The position numbers were made by a program, and so were the translations under genes. Under the pieces are notes generated by a model, which worked only from the letters and a program-made list of their open reading frames with translations, made no database searches and had not been told where the DNA came from. From Maea johnstoni (taxonomy: Eukaryota; Annelida; Polychaeta; Spionida; Magelonidae): DNA of 64,000 nucleotides. The DNA is taken from assembly GCA_963942565.1 (NCBI GenBank), contig OZ012686.1, positions 35,663,019 through 35,727,018 of the forward strand, written 5' to 3'. Position 1 is the first letter of the stretch; each line of letters starts with the position of its first letter. Shown here piece after piece: positions 32,091 through 44,736 of this stretch.

Positions 32091-32368
32091 CAGAGCAGCT
32101 TGGAGCACAGCATATTTTCGAATTGTCTCGGTTTGGCAGTGCTACCAAAGAAGATATTCAAGATTTACATGACCAAAAAGACAGTTTAAACACAAAAAAA
32201 TCAGTTAATCATTCTGTTAAGTACTGCAGGGAGAAAGGCAGCAATGTTAAGTTTGAGAAGTTGGATCAAAAGGAGTTAGATGAGTATTGGAGTAATTCTA
32301 TGTTGATCTCAGGAAGAAAGATAGCGAACTCTACAAGTCTAGTGCATTTAGCCTTCATATTAAAGTGA
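32090..32368 (+). pseudogene. Crypton-type tyrosine recombinase fragment
   Basis: The frame reads RFGSATKEDIQDLHDQKDSL, NTKKSVNHSVKYCREKG, then LDQKELDEYW and GRKIANSTSLVHL. This order fits the N-terminal SAM-like DNA-binding part of Crypton-derived recombinases and the DUF3504/ZMYM family: an acidic helix, xNTKK, a hydrophobic helix, an L-x-x-x-ELD motif and a y-x-x-x-SLVHLR motif. The usual FYxEARKKDG has been replaced and shortened (SNSMLISGRK). The C-terminal catalytic domain with its R, H and Y residues is absent. This is a recognised pattern, not a computed match. The copy is a relic of a DNA transposon or of a gene derived from one. Confidence 0.6.
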
Positions 32369-32504
32369 TTATGGTATAATTGAAGTAAGCTGTAGATGAG
32401 AAACTATGATATTCATACATTTTGTCATTAACCTTCATTAAAATATTGAAATCAGCTCTGGACTTGTCTTATGATTTTGCCCCTTGTAAAATGTTCGGTA
32501 TAAC

Positions 32505-32618
32505 AAAACAGTTATTGCCTCGAAGGAATTATTTCCCTCGGGCGTTGCCCTCGGGAAATAATTCCTTCTCGGGGTGATAATCTGCACTATCCACCAACAA
32601 GCCAGGCAATAACTGTTT
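32505..32618. repeat. Two-step hairpin, possibly a small MITE
   Basis: The outer arms AAACAGTTATTGCCT and AGGCAATAACTGTTT enclose inner arms GAAGGAATTATTTCCC (32522-32537) and its perfect complement (32553-32568). It sits between the Crypton relic and the foldback element. Confidence 0.65.
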
Positions 32619-33090
32619 ATTAATCGCTTCCCTTTTGCCCCTGGCCAAGGTAAAACCTTCACAGATTCGGTACATAATCTTAAAACCTTAGCAAACGACA
32701 ATCACATTTTCTCTAAGGAATCGTACATACAGAGCTTACAAAACTGTAAGGTTTCGATACCGGCCCTTGGGAGATGAATACACCATACAGTATCCAGAGT
32801 TGGAAGTTGAACCCTTACGTATGTATTAGTGTAGCAGCAAAGGACCAGATTTTAGGATGGACCCTAACTGGCGGTAGAACAAGCAGCATCGTACATCAAA
32901 TGAAAGCTAAGAATCTCAGGATTCAGAAACTGCGTGATGCCGGAACCAAAAAGTTGTACAAGTGGAGATATCGCACCGTTACCATGGCAACCTTTTTGAA
33001 GTAGTCAAAACACTGAAAAAATACTCTTCAATTAAATTCTTGTTTGGTGGCTTTCTTACAAATATTTTTCATTCAAATTTGACTTGACAA

Positions 33091-35000
33091 TTAATAAGGC
33101 CCTTGTCTAGTGAGAAAACGTAAAGTGAAGTGTTGAAGTCGTTTTTCCACTGAGTGACCTCACATTTAGGGTGAATATGTAGAAACGGGTAAAAATTAAC
33201 TATTTTTGGACTTTAAAGTTTTAATAAAAGTCAGAAACGAAGTTGTTCAGGCAGGAATTAGATATATTTGAAAATAAGTCACCATAAGCTTTCATTTGAT
33301 GTATTATTAGACCCCCTCGCACATTTTTGTATGAAACAATTGGCTTCATACATAATAGCTGTAATGATGGCTATATACAGCAAATTCACCTAATGACCAT
33401 CTTATCATAGTTTTGTGGCTTCTTATGCTTATTCATCATTCAAATAACTCATGACTGTTAAAAAGGTCATTGCCTAGTGAAATCATTGAAGACAAATGTT
33501 TAAGGTTTGTGTTGTACTGAGTGACCCCACGTTTAGGGTAAATATGCAGAAATAGGAAAAACGTTGTATTTTTGGAATATTTTGTTTAAGTAAAGAAATA
33601 TATGAGATTGAGCAGGCAAACAATAGATATGTTCATACAGTAGACACTGTGAGCAATCATTTAATTATTATTAGACCCCTTGTACATTTTTTCTATTGAA
33701 AAGTATGTTGTCATACATGGTAGCAGTAGTAAGGGCAATATACAGCAACTTGGTAAAAACTCACTTTATGACCTACTCACTCTACTTCTGTGGCCTCTTG
33801 GCATTGATTCACACTCAAATTAATCTTGCGAATTAATTAGATCCTTGTTCAGTGAAAACAAATGTTGAATTTGTGTTTGTCCTGATTGACCTCACATTTA
33901 GGGTACATATGTAGAAATGAGTAAAAAATGACTATTTTTGGACTTAAAAGTTTTGATAAATGACATATATGAAGTTTTTTAGACGAGCAATATATACATG
34001 TGAAAGGAGGACACCATAATCTTTGATTTGCTGTACTATTAGACCCCCTCGCACATATTTGTATAAAACAATTTGCTCCATACATAGTACTGCAGTGATG
34101 GTTATTTACAGCAAATTCACCTAATGACCATCTTATCATAGTTTTGTGGCTCCTTATGATTATTCTTCATTCAAATTACTTTTGACAATTAACAAGGTCA
34201 TTGCCTAGTTAAATCACTGAAGACAAATGCTTAAGGTGTGTGTTGTACTGAATGACCCCACGTTTAGGGTAAATATGAAGAAACAGGAAAAACATTGTAT
34301 TTTTGGAACTTTTTGTTAACAGAAAAGTAATATATGAGATTGAGCAGGCAAACAATAGATATTTTCATACAGTATACACTGTGAGCAACCATTTGATTAT
34401 TATTAGACCCCTTGCACATTTTTTACTATTGAATATATGGCGTCATACATGGTAGTGGTAGTAAGGGTTATATACAGCAACTTGATAAAAACTTTTGTGG
34501 CTTAAATTATTTTTATAATAAACTCAAATTATTCTTGCCAATTAATTAGGTCCTTGTTAAGTGAAAACAAATATTACATTTCTGTTTGCACTGAGTGACC
34601 CTTTGTTTAGATTATATATGCAAAATGGGTGGAAATGTGATATTTTTGACCTTTTAGTTGTGATAAAAAACATACTAGTCTTAATGAGGCAACTAATGGA
34701 TACTATCTTGAAAATAGACCATCTGAGCTTCCATTTTATTTATCATTCACCATGTTATATTACCTAGTGTAAATATGGCCCCATATAATAGTTTCACAAG
34801 TCGTTATAATAGGCTTTTTCGCAAAAATGACCGTTATTACTTTATTCACCTAGTGATATCTATTCCTGTGATAGTCTTAAATGACTGGTGCCTTTGTTGG
34901 ATAAAATAACTACCAAAAGTTGGCCTGTGTGTTTGCCCTCATTGACCCCTAGTTCAGGGTATGTGTGAATAATGCTGGTAAAAACATCAATTTCATCAGT
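33091..35000 (+). repeat. Left-arm tandem array, six units in three pairs
   Basis: Units start near 33091, 33464, 33839, 34194, 34548 and 34891. They alternate between two types. One has TGACCTCACATTTAGGGT with ACTATTTTTGGACTT. The other has TGACCCCACGTTTAGGGT with TTGTATTTTTGGAA and GAGATTGAGCAGGC. The first four therefore form two dimers of about 710-750 bp, and the last two are more diverged. Confidence 0.75.
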
Positions 35001-36198
35001 GTTTGTTAGTTAAAAAAGGTAGGATCATAATGCCAGCGGTGTCTATCCTGTGATAAACTGTTAATTGATTAAATAGTACAAAGAACATAAAATGTGCCTA
35101 GTTTAGTCATTTGTAAATTGTGTCATTTTATGTCTATTTGATTGTATTTCAGAGATATCTAAAAGGAGCAGCATTAATTATCATTGGACATTTGTTTAAA
35201 GAAGTCTTATCTAATCTAATCTAAATTGATTGAAATAAATTGCACTAGAACTAAACAGCTCTGCTAGTAGTTTTCAACCCATTGTTGGTGAGTTTCTTTT
35301 ACTTATCAAGGACTGCAGCACCTCAAAATGGCCATTTTGAGTTTTCTTTCAACTAAAAGCAAATTGTAAGGACAAATATTTATTACTGAGTTATTCACAA
35401 CTCAATAAAATAGTTGTTGATGCTTTGCTTTATTCATAAATTATCAAATTATTTTTAAGAGTAACTTAGATCCATACGGTTCTCTCAGAAGATATAGACA
35501 TGAATAAGTTAAGGTAGCTTGTGAGAATACTTTTACAGATCCAGTTCTTCCTTTACCCCGCTTTTATCTGACTAGTTAGTTTATACAAGGTATATATTGC
35601 TTAAATGGTCTTCTGATGAGGAACACATTTAAGCATCATAAATGTACCTTCTATTTAGGGTGTAAAATTTTCAGGCAGAAAAGTTAAAGGAAATGCATGT
35701 TGTTTGTGTTATCAAACAGAGCTCCTATTAATAGTTGTGGACCATCACACATCATTAATGTGGAGAAAATATCCATTAGGAAAAGGGTTTCACACTTTAT
35801 TACATAAATAAGACAAAAGGTTTTTTGAACTTCTAAATTGCTTAATTTTAGAACATAATCAAAATTGATGAAGCACTTTCATCTGAAATAGTTATTCATA
35901 TGTTTCAAACAAAACCAATAACATTTGATACCCAAAATGCTTGTTTAAAGCGTCCATGCTGTTGGTGAAATTTAATAAGGAGAAAAAAGAAAACAATGTT
36001 ATCTTTCTATGTGCATTCCTGTATGAGGTGTTGATAAATTTCGCCTCTTATTCTGCTCAGTGGTAGCCTATACAGTCACCTATACAGGCAAGATATACTT
36101 TGTATAATCTAACTAAATAAAAGCAGGGTAGAGGAAGAACCGAATCTTAAAAAATAATCTTACAAGCTACCTTAACCTATTCATGTTTAAATTGCTAA

Positions 36199-36423
36199 GG
36201 CCTAAAAAAAGAAATTGTTTGTTTCCTGTAACGGTCCGAGAAAAAATAGGGTAGGGAGGTCAGAAAAAAAAAATTCATTATTTTTTTGGTCAAAAATGTG
36301 TTTTATGCATGTTTTACGTTGATTGGGAGTTGGGAGGGCGAAAAAAACTTTAGGGTAGGGATTTTTTTAAATAAAAACTTGTTAGGGTAGGGTTACAGGT
36401 AACAAACAACTTTTTTTTAGGCC
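36199..36423. mobile_element. Harbinger-like MITE inside the foldback right arm
   Basis: The ends are GGCCTAAAAAAAGAAATTG and, inverted, GGCCTAAAAAAAAGTTG, flanked by TAA on both sides. The sister copy is at 19178. Foldback sequence continues on both sides: the AGCTACCTTAACCTATTCATG side pairs with 35500-35520, and ATCAACAACTATCG pairs with about 35410. Confidence 0.83.
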
Positions 36424-36619
36424 TAAACTGAGAGAACCTTCTGGTTTTAAAATACTCTTGAAGATACTATAGGAATTAATCAACGCATCAACAACTATCG
36501 TATTGAGTTGTGGATTGTGGACACTATTAGCATATCATTAGACCAGTCACATTTTAAGCTCTCTGTATCATTTATTTGATTACCAGGATAGACACGTCTG
36601 GCATTATGATCCTACCTTT

Positions 36620-37830
36620 TGTAACTGACAAACACTGAGGAAAGCGGTGTTTTTACCAGCACTATTCACACATACCCTGAAATAGGGATGAACGAGGGCA
36701 AACACACTGGCCACATTATGGTAGTTATTTTTATCCAACACAGGTACCAGTCATTTAAGACTGCACTAAGTGAATTAAGCAATAACAGTTATTTTTGTGA
36801 AAAAGCCTATTATGACGAGTTCTGAAACTAGAACATGTTTGTGGAGCCATATTTACACTAGGTAATAGAGCATGGTGAATAATATATATAATGGAAGCTC
36901 AGGTGGTCTATTTTCAAGATTGTATCCATTAGATGCCTTAGTCAAACTGATGTGTCTTTTGTTATAACTCAAACGTCAAAAATACCAAATTTCCACCCAT
37001 TTTGCATATATAATCTAAACAAAGGGTCACTCAGGACAAACACATATTCAACATTTGTTTTCACTGGACAAGGATCTAATTAATTGGCAAGAGTAATTTT
37101 GAATGTGAATTAAAACCAAGAAGCCACAAAAGTAGAGTGAGTAGGTCATTAGGTGAGTTTTTACCAAGTTGCTGTATATAGCCCTTACTACTTCAACCAT
37201 GTATGGCGCCATATTTTTCAATATAAAAAATGTGCAAGGGGTCTAATAATAATTAAATGATTGCTCACAGTGTCTACTGTATGAACATATCTATTGTTTG
37301 CCTGCTCAATCTCATATATTTCTTTACTTAAACAAAATATTCCAAAAATACAACGTTTTTCCTATTTCTGCATATTTACCCTAAACGTGGGGTCACTCAG
37401 TACAACACAAGCCTTGAACATTTGTCTTCAATGATTTCACTAGGCAATGACCTTATTAACAGTCATGAGTGATTTGAATGATGAATAAGCAAAAGAAGCC
37501 GCAAAACTATGATAAGATGGTCATTAGGTGAATTTGCTGTATATAGCCATCACTACAGCTATTAAGTATGAAGCCAATTGTTTCATACAGAAATGTGCGA
37601 GGGGGTCTAATAATACATCAAATGAAAGCTTATGGTGACTACTTTTCAAATATATCTAATTCCTGCATGAACAACTTCGTTTCTGACTTTTATTAAAACT
37701 TTAAAGTCTAAAAATAGTTAATTTTTACCCGTTTCTACATATTCACCCTAAATGTGAGGTCACTCAGTGCAAAAACGACTTCAACACTTTACTTTACGTT
37801 TTCTCACTAGACAAGGGCCTTATTAATCAT
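36620..37830 (-). repeat. Right-arm tandem array, one dimer shorter
   Basis: Read inward from 38101, unit starts fall near 37820, 37455, 37085 and 36760. The third unit begins like the third unit of the left arm (CCAAGAAGCCACAAAAGTAG) but continues like the fifth (CAAAGGGTCACTCAGG). That is the pattern expected if one dimer was lost, or gained in the other arm, by recombination between repeats. Confidence 0.7.
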
Positions 37831-38214
37831 CAAGTCAAATTTGAATGAAAAATATTTGTAAGAAAGCCACCAAACAAGAATTTAATTGAAGAGTATTTTT
37901 TCAGTGTTTAGACTACTTCAAAAAGGTTGCCATGGTAACGGTGCGATATCTCCACTTGTACAACTTTTTGGTTCCGGCATCACGCAGTTTCTGAATCCTG
38001 AGATTCTTAGCTTTCATTTGATGTATGATGCTGCTTGTTCTACCGCCAGTTAGGGTTACTCCAAAAATAAGCCACTTTCTGGGTCTCTGCTGCTACACTA
38101 ATAGTTGCCGTAGAATTTGGAACTTTGGAACTTGTTCTGTCGTCACTTTTTCTGACACATTTGCAGCGATTGTTTGACTAGCTAAGTTGCAAGACATGAA
38201 GCGTTCCGAAAGAA

Positions 38215-38285
38215 AAACATACCCAAAAGTCAATGGCAATCTTCTCACATGCCTTGGCCGGGTATTCGAACCCAGGCATATTGGT
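38215..38285 (-). mobile_element. SINE fragment around the B box
   Basis: On the minus strand, TGGGTTCGAATACCCGGCCA is followed by GGCATGTGAGAAGATTGCCA. Head and tail are missing. Confidence 0.6.
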
Positions 38286-41200
38286 GAAAGAAAAGTTTAG
38301 CATAGATATTTAGAACCTTTTAATAACTGGTACAGAAATATCTCATAAATTCGAAATTGTTTGAGCAGAGTTTAGGAATTGAATATCATTTCATTTTCAA
38401 ATATTTCTAGGGTACGCTTTTGATAGATAATATCCCCAAAATTGTCAGGACACGCTGTCGTGGAGAGTCTGTAAAACGCAACACGTGTAGAACAACAGGT
38501 GCATCGTTGAAGCATCTCGCGACATGTTTACAAACAAATCCTCGGGCTCCACTCGAGCACCCTCTCCGGCGGCAGCGTACACGTATAGGGAGGGACCTGT
38601 ATTGTAGTTCTCGGAATTAACTCATTTAAAGGCGTATTCGACAAGGTGACAGTGACATCTTAAACTCAGAGTCCACTTAAAAAATACCCCACAGTTAGAA
38701 ATCCATTAATCTTTGCACAAGCTATCATTGACAGATTCCCTTTGAAAATCAAAACTAAGAAAGGGGGGGGGGGGGGGTGGGGGTCACCAGTCATCCCGTC
38801 CGGCACTGAACGGCGCACATATGAAAAATACCCTTCCAACCTAAACATTCCTTCCTCTACATTCGATCTTTTCTACCCATTTGAGAAATTTGCAGATCCG
38901 CAGTCCACAGCTGTGGATAAGAGTTCAGTCTTAAAAATGTAAAACTCTTTCAGTTTTTTGGTCTTTTCATGATTTTGATGCTTTACTCACCAGGAAGAAA
39001 TACAAAGAAATATGCATGTATTGTCTTGAAGGGAATTTGTAGTTTGTAAAGTCTATGGTAGATAGAGGAAAAACTAAGTTGAGAAGAGCTTGATTCTACA
39101 CGTAGGAAGAAAGGACCCATCTTCCCAAGCCTCATGCCGGTTTGTGGCATCACGCGAGCACCAGCTGTGCCACCAGTGACAACGAGGTAGCAGTAACAGG
39201 GAAGCTTGGCTTTCCCTTTAGGTGCCAGAATTAGGGCGTTACATACGAACACGTATATTACTTAGCTTTAACGTTAGCGGTCTCATAATGCGAAATATCT
39301 TGAATTCATTTGAAAATTTAAATACTGATATATTTTGCACAATCCATGTTCATAGTATATTCAACTATATACACATGTTCCACATTCATTGCATGATCTA
39401 AAAAATGCATGGCTTAGGACTGTTTTAAATTAACTTTATAACTAATATGAAAAAAAAAGTTGACTTGTTTTAATGAATCTCGGTAGTGGGGCATTGCATT
39501 CTTAATCATCGTACATGTAGATTTGGAGATAAAAGGGGCGAATTTTACGCAAGTGCCAAAGTCATCTCCGAATGGCAATACAAATTACGCAACACAACTC
39601 TGATCTCAATATTTTCTTTTTATTTTAAATCGTGCAAATCGTCAAGATTTGTTCACTATAACACTATGTACACATCGACCTATAACATTTGTATTAACCC
39701 ATGAAAAAATGAAACAATTGCATAAATCATGCAAATCTTTGGAAAAATAACGGCGTTGTATGTACAAGAACAGTGCCTACGCTGCTTGCGATGATGTCGA
39801 TTGTTTTGTCTATACCACGAGACGGCACCTCAAGTTAAAACAAAACATGTGCTTCACCAAGTTAAAAATAGACATTCCTCTGGGCCACAAAATCCATTCT
39901 AGTCATTCAGGTAGTTTTTCATTGTCCTACCTTTTGATCTTTGACCTTTGTGTTACGATGTGGCATAGATGTTTAGCAGTTTGAGTTGTGCTTGAGAACA
40001 GGTTACGGTAATTGGACACTGCATCGATTTCATAATCATAAAAATCGTGATGAATCAGGGATATATGAGTTCTGGCAGCTCTCGGAGGAGCTGAGATATG
40101 ATTTGGTTATGTGGCGGAGAGAAAGGTCTACTACATAGAGGCCTGATTTGGTAGCAAAGCCGTTGCCCTTGGTGATAGTCAGGTCACGTGACATAACGAC
40201 GACGTCGAGGTGGTAGTGGTGATGTGGCAAGCAACATTTGAGGTGTATTGCTTTGAAAAGACTTCAAACTCTACCAAGTAATTATCAATTATCAAAAGAG
40301 AGTCCGAACCTCAAGAACAAAGAAAGTTCATGAGGTCTAGCGCCGCACCAAGATCTGATTGGTTGTCATACCTGTACAGATACTGTGAAAAGTAATTTGA
40401 TTCCTCCTTATATTTGCGAATTTTAACCAATCAGATGAGAGTGCTTGGTGCGGGGCTGCTCTCGTTTTTGGGATAAAAGGAGATACCCCATTATCATAAC
40501 ATTCACTACGATATCATCCATACATCCACAGACTACATTTATAACCCTTGACATAATGTTTAAACCCCTTCTACCAATATAAGCGATAATAACACGCCTC
40601 TGTAACGAGAATATAAAACTGATGTTAACAACAAACCAAGAAAATGATGTTTTATTTGAGAGATTGCCTTCATAGCATAGTCATGGAATTATACAAAATA
40701 GCTAATTTACACATCATTTGCACCCAACATATGAAGGTTTTTCAAAAGGATATATTAACTAAAGCTTCGTAATCTACCTACACCCGGAGCCCATTGCATG
40801 ACAATGGCTGTACACTAATTTGAGATTTCAATAAACCATTATAATTAAGCAGATAAATGTGCCTGTAGTAAAGTAATGTAGGGTTGGAAATATCCTTGTT
40901 TCAACACGACAAAGAGTTTTTTAAAAGAAAGAAACAGGCTCAATACATTCACATCTGGAGCGTAAACGGGATCTGAGACATTCATTGTATGTTGCTAACT
41001 AATCAATAATTCGAACAACGTTCGACTGATAATTGTTGTTTCAGTTAGGTGTAATAATATATCTTAAAATAGCTTTCAAGAGCACTCCAGATGATGAATG
41101 TTTAAGAGAAGAATCAATGTGATGTCCTTTGTCAAGCTCCTGAAAAGTTGTCAATTACGTTTAAACCTAAAATGTGGTTCAATTTCCAATTATATAAATA

Positions 41201-42049
41201 GCTAGGTAGTTGTACGGAATGATAATTGCATCGGGTAGAAATATAGCCATTCAAGGCAATAACATACTCATATAACTACCTCATCCACCACCCAATACTA
41301 ATTAAAGCTAAGCTCGGGTGTTATTTTACAAAAGCTATCGCTGTCTTTATGATTATTTCCATTTTTATGCAAAAAGTTATCATTAATGGTGATTTCAACC
41401 TTTAATGATTCATGTTGATTTCCAAGTATATATACAGTAAATTAATTCTAGATTCCTAGCAAACATTGAACTATTAACATGGAATCCAATATCTGCATAA
41501 TTAATTTTCTGCAAGAAATAGATGCAGTTTTTATGTGTATATGGGTACTTCATGACTCGAACAAATACAAATTAGTGGCTTCAGACATCGACTTGTGAAC
41601 CATTATAATAGGTCAATACATCCCAAGCAATAAAGAACATGTTTGCATGAATAGTTAGTTTTTTTCCTAAACAGCATTCAGCAGAATAATGTCTAAAGCT
41701 GTACACATACATCTTAGAAACTGGACAGAATTTCACTCTGAAATGAATATTACACCCATTTTCTTTACGGTCAAACAATCCTACTTTGAATATTTCCGAG
41801 TCTAGTCATTTCACATTCTCAGATAACCATAGACAATCTATGTATTGTAGTCGATTCTGACAACTTCACAATAGTCGTCGATGGTTATTACTTATAAAAA
41901 GGCATATGCATAAGATGTACTTGATATTTCCATGCAATTCTAACCACCAGTAAAATGTGATTTATCTACAAATGGAGAGACAATGTCCATCCTCATATGA
42001 ATGATGATAACACGACAAGTGCTCTAATTGTTTTATAGCAAGCAACTCC
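38286..42049. other. Gene-free stretch
   Basis: It contains a 17-base G-rich run (38763-38779) and an inverted repeat at 40340-40456. A minus-strand frame at 38983-39252 (90 residues) has somewhat higher G+C but no recognisable domain or convincing splice context. Confidence 0.4.
40340..40456. repeat. Imperfect inverted repeat with CCAAT motifs
   Basis: The arms GCGCCGCACCAAGATCTGAT and GGTTGTC pair with AACCAATCAGATG and CTTGGTGCGGGGC after a spacer of about 57 bp. It may be a small MITE. No target duplication was identified. Confidence 0.6.
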
Positions 42050-42055
42050 AATTAG

Positions 42056-42157
42056 TACGATGGTGCAAGTGTGAAAGCAGAAAAAAAAAAAAATTCTCCA
42101 CCGTTTTTCCCAAAACAGCAGAAAAAAAAATTCTGCTTTCACACTTGCACCATCGTA
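42056..42157. mobile_element. 102-bp hairpin element
   Basis: A perfect 27-bp inverted repeat (TACGATGGTGCAAGTGTG plus AAAGCAGAA) encloses A-rich spacers. AATTAG occurs on both outer sides (42050-42055 and 42158-42163), which suggests a 6-bp target duplication. Confidence 0.75.
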
Positions 42158-42910
42158 AATTAGTCATTTTTCCTGTTAGTGATAATCTTTATAGGTAAAT
42201 AAACTGATCTGAAAGGAAAGTGACCCTTTTCAAAAACATGTTGATACTGATAGAATTATTCAAGTAAAACAACAATAAAAGGTTATCCTAAGAAGGACAT
42301 GTTTTTAAAAAAGAAGTGATAAATGTTTAGCTTGGCCTCCCACTGGACGCTGAATAACCCAAGACCTTCCTATGACTGGCCGATAGTCGTCGAGTGGTAT
42401 CACATTGGTCTGACATTGATCATTACGTGGTTTCCTAGGGTCTTAATTTGGTCGTGCAAGGTCGTAGATAGGTCGTAGATCAGGCGCGACTAATATCAGG
42501 TCAAAACAACATAAGACCAACTTGAGACCAATATAAAACCAATATACGACTTTCGGAGGGCCAGGAAAGTAACGGATGAGTTGGCGTGTAGGGGTTGAGT
42601 GACATAAGTCGAACCTTTCTCAGTTCGGAAGATGACATTTCCATTTCAGATACTACAGGTTGAAAATCGTATTCACAAGGTGATCCAATGTATGATATGT
42701 GTACCGCCATGGTTAAAAACGTCTCATGACTAGTTAGTGTGGATTTTGTATTGCTTAATCTGCATATCAGGTTCTTCCTTATTTGGGGAAGCTTTTCACA
42801 CCATGCCCATATTTAGCTTAATGCCCATATTCTCATAAAATCACATCATACAATGCCCTGCTTGGCTTGATCCGCACGTATCATATCGTTATTTAGATTA
42901 CATCATTACT

Positions 42911-43108
42911 TTAACCCATCCATTCCTCTGAAGCGCCACAATGTCCCAATGTTTTTGGAAAATATCTAGAGGAGAATTGCTCACCAGAAAACAACCCACA
43001 ATTCTCCTCCAAATATTTCGAGAATATATGCTTAATACCGAAGTTGTTGAAGGTATCATGTACCCAGACAACCCTTGGAAATGTCTCCAGGCGGCATGAA
43101 TGGGTTAA
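42911..43108. mobile_element. TTAA-bounded MITE, CCCAT ends
   Basis: It runs from TTAACCCATCCATTCCTCTG to GGCATGAATGGGTTAA. Internal AGGAGAATTG and CAATTCTCCT form a second hairpin. It is unrelated inside to the copy at 27186. Confidence 0.7.
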
Positions 43109-44736
43109 AATAAAGTGTCATTGTTCTGCATATCATAACCATATATGGACAATTGTATAACACAACCAAGACAACGCCGAGTATCATCAATACAACTGGC
43201 AACAAACAGAAACATTAGAAATGAATAAACGTGAAGTAAACTTTTTGATATGTCGAAGATTTAGTTACATGCATTTGATAAAAACGAATGAATATAAAAG
43301 CGTAGTTTCTCTCATTTACCGTTAATAATAAATTATGATATATACAAAGGGAAAGTAAATAGCCATTGAACTGATAACAATTTAAATATCCTCAAACGAA
43401 TGACAATGAGAAACAATTATAGAATTCATCAACAAAATATATTTCATTAAATGGGTTGGGAGGGGTAGTGGCTAGTTAACAAAATCATCGAAACGGCCGA
43501 ACAAACGCATTTCAAAAACAACACAATAAGAAATATTGAGAAATTTTATAAATCTAATGTTATGTGTGGCTTGATATTTTCCCTAATCCTCTTTATACGA
43601 ATAATAGAACATTAGATTATTGTTCTGTGGAATGTCGCAAAATACTACCCAAGTAGAGGAATGCACTGGTATAATGAATATTTTCAGAGTTAACATGAGT
43701 ACATTTTAGTTTAGACTTGAGAACAATGATTTAGGCATATCCAAATTAAGATAGATATCGTTTGAAATGTGCATGTAAAAAGTAAGAATGGATTTTTTAA
43801 TCAGAAATACGAAATTGTGGTACCAAGCAAAATATTTGTTTCGCTTTATTAGATTAGGAGACTATTTAAATGCAGCAGAGGGTATGATAATATCTCAACG
43901 TTGCCACGATTATATTCACAAAATATATCCATAATATAAAAACCTAACTAGATTTTTAAGAAATCAATCTAACAACAGCGTGTGTATATCATAAGTGTTA
44001 ACAATTCTATACATATTATAAATAATGATTAAGATTCAATTAGACTACACCTTTTTGCTGCCATAAGGATTTCATATCCCATGTATATACTCTATGTATA
44101 ATCACAATAAATTAGCTTAACTATCAACAAATACAATAAAAATCCACCAGGTGTTTTACCAATATGGATTAACGCAACAAAGATGTTAGGGAAATGGTGC
44201 GAGGGAAACGGTGGCATCTTGAACGGATCAAATGACTTATCAAAACAACATTTTCATATATAAACCATACGTCTAATACCCTTTAACCGAAGGTTAGGGG
44301 GAGTTCGTGTTACATTTGACACCGTAAAAAACCCTATGTAATAATTTGGGATAGCCTTTAAAAGGGTAAGTAATAATAGACTGATGACGATTTCTTATTG
44401 AAAAGTGAAATAATGAAAAGTAAATTTGTCTAATTAAGCCATACAATTCTCATATATTACAAATCCTATGTTTCGGTCAATAAAATACAAAGATCTATAA
44501 CTGGTATGTTTCAGCATTCATTAGTTAAGTTCTATTGGATGGGATTGCTCGTTCAGATAATGAGCTTATACTTTAAAAAAAACATTGGTTTTTATTGAAT
44601 CGTTGACAAACCCTCAGCAATTTCTATTCGTAATACGAGAAATGAAAAATAAGAATAGAACACAAAACTGCTTCAAAAGTTAACCAATCAAGTGTGAAAC
44701 TTTATCCGTATGGTTCCAGTTTATTTTCTATTCGCC
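43109..44736. other. Gene-free stretch, nothing recognised
   Basis: Very AT-rich, with no element boundaries or coding blocks recognised. Confidence 0.45.

Larger units (their letters stand above)
32826..38101. mobile_element. Foldback-like element with tandem-repeat arms, 5.3 kb
   Basis: A large inverted repeat starts TTAGTGTAGCAGC and ends with its complement GCTGCTACACTAA. TA precedes and follows it (32824-32825 and 38102-38103). The arms run about 32826-35100 and 36560-38101, with a weaker inverted match continuing inward to about 35640 and 36040. Each arm is built from diverged units of roughly 360 bp that carry a CACATTTAGGGTRAATATG motif. No protein-coding region was seen inside. The structure resembles foldback elements such as Drosophila FB and Galileo or sea urchin TU. 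The TA flank would fit a Tc1/mariner or related origin, but one TA pair is weak evidence. Confidence 0.75.

Noticed and set aside
38983-39252. A 90-residue minus-strand frame with raised G+C
   Set aside because: No family resemblance and no convincing acceptor, so it is kept only as a note in the gene-free stretch.
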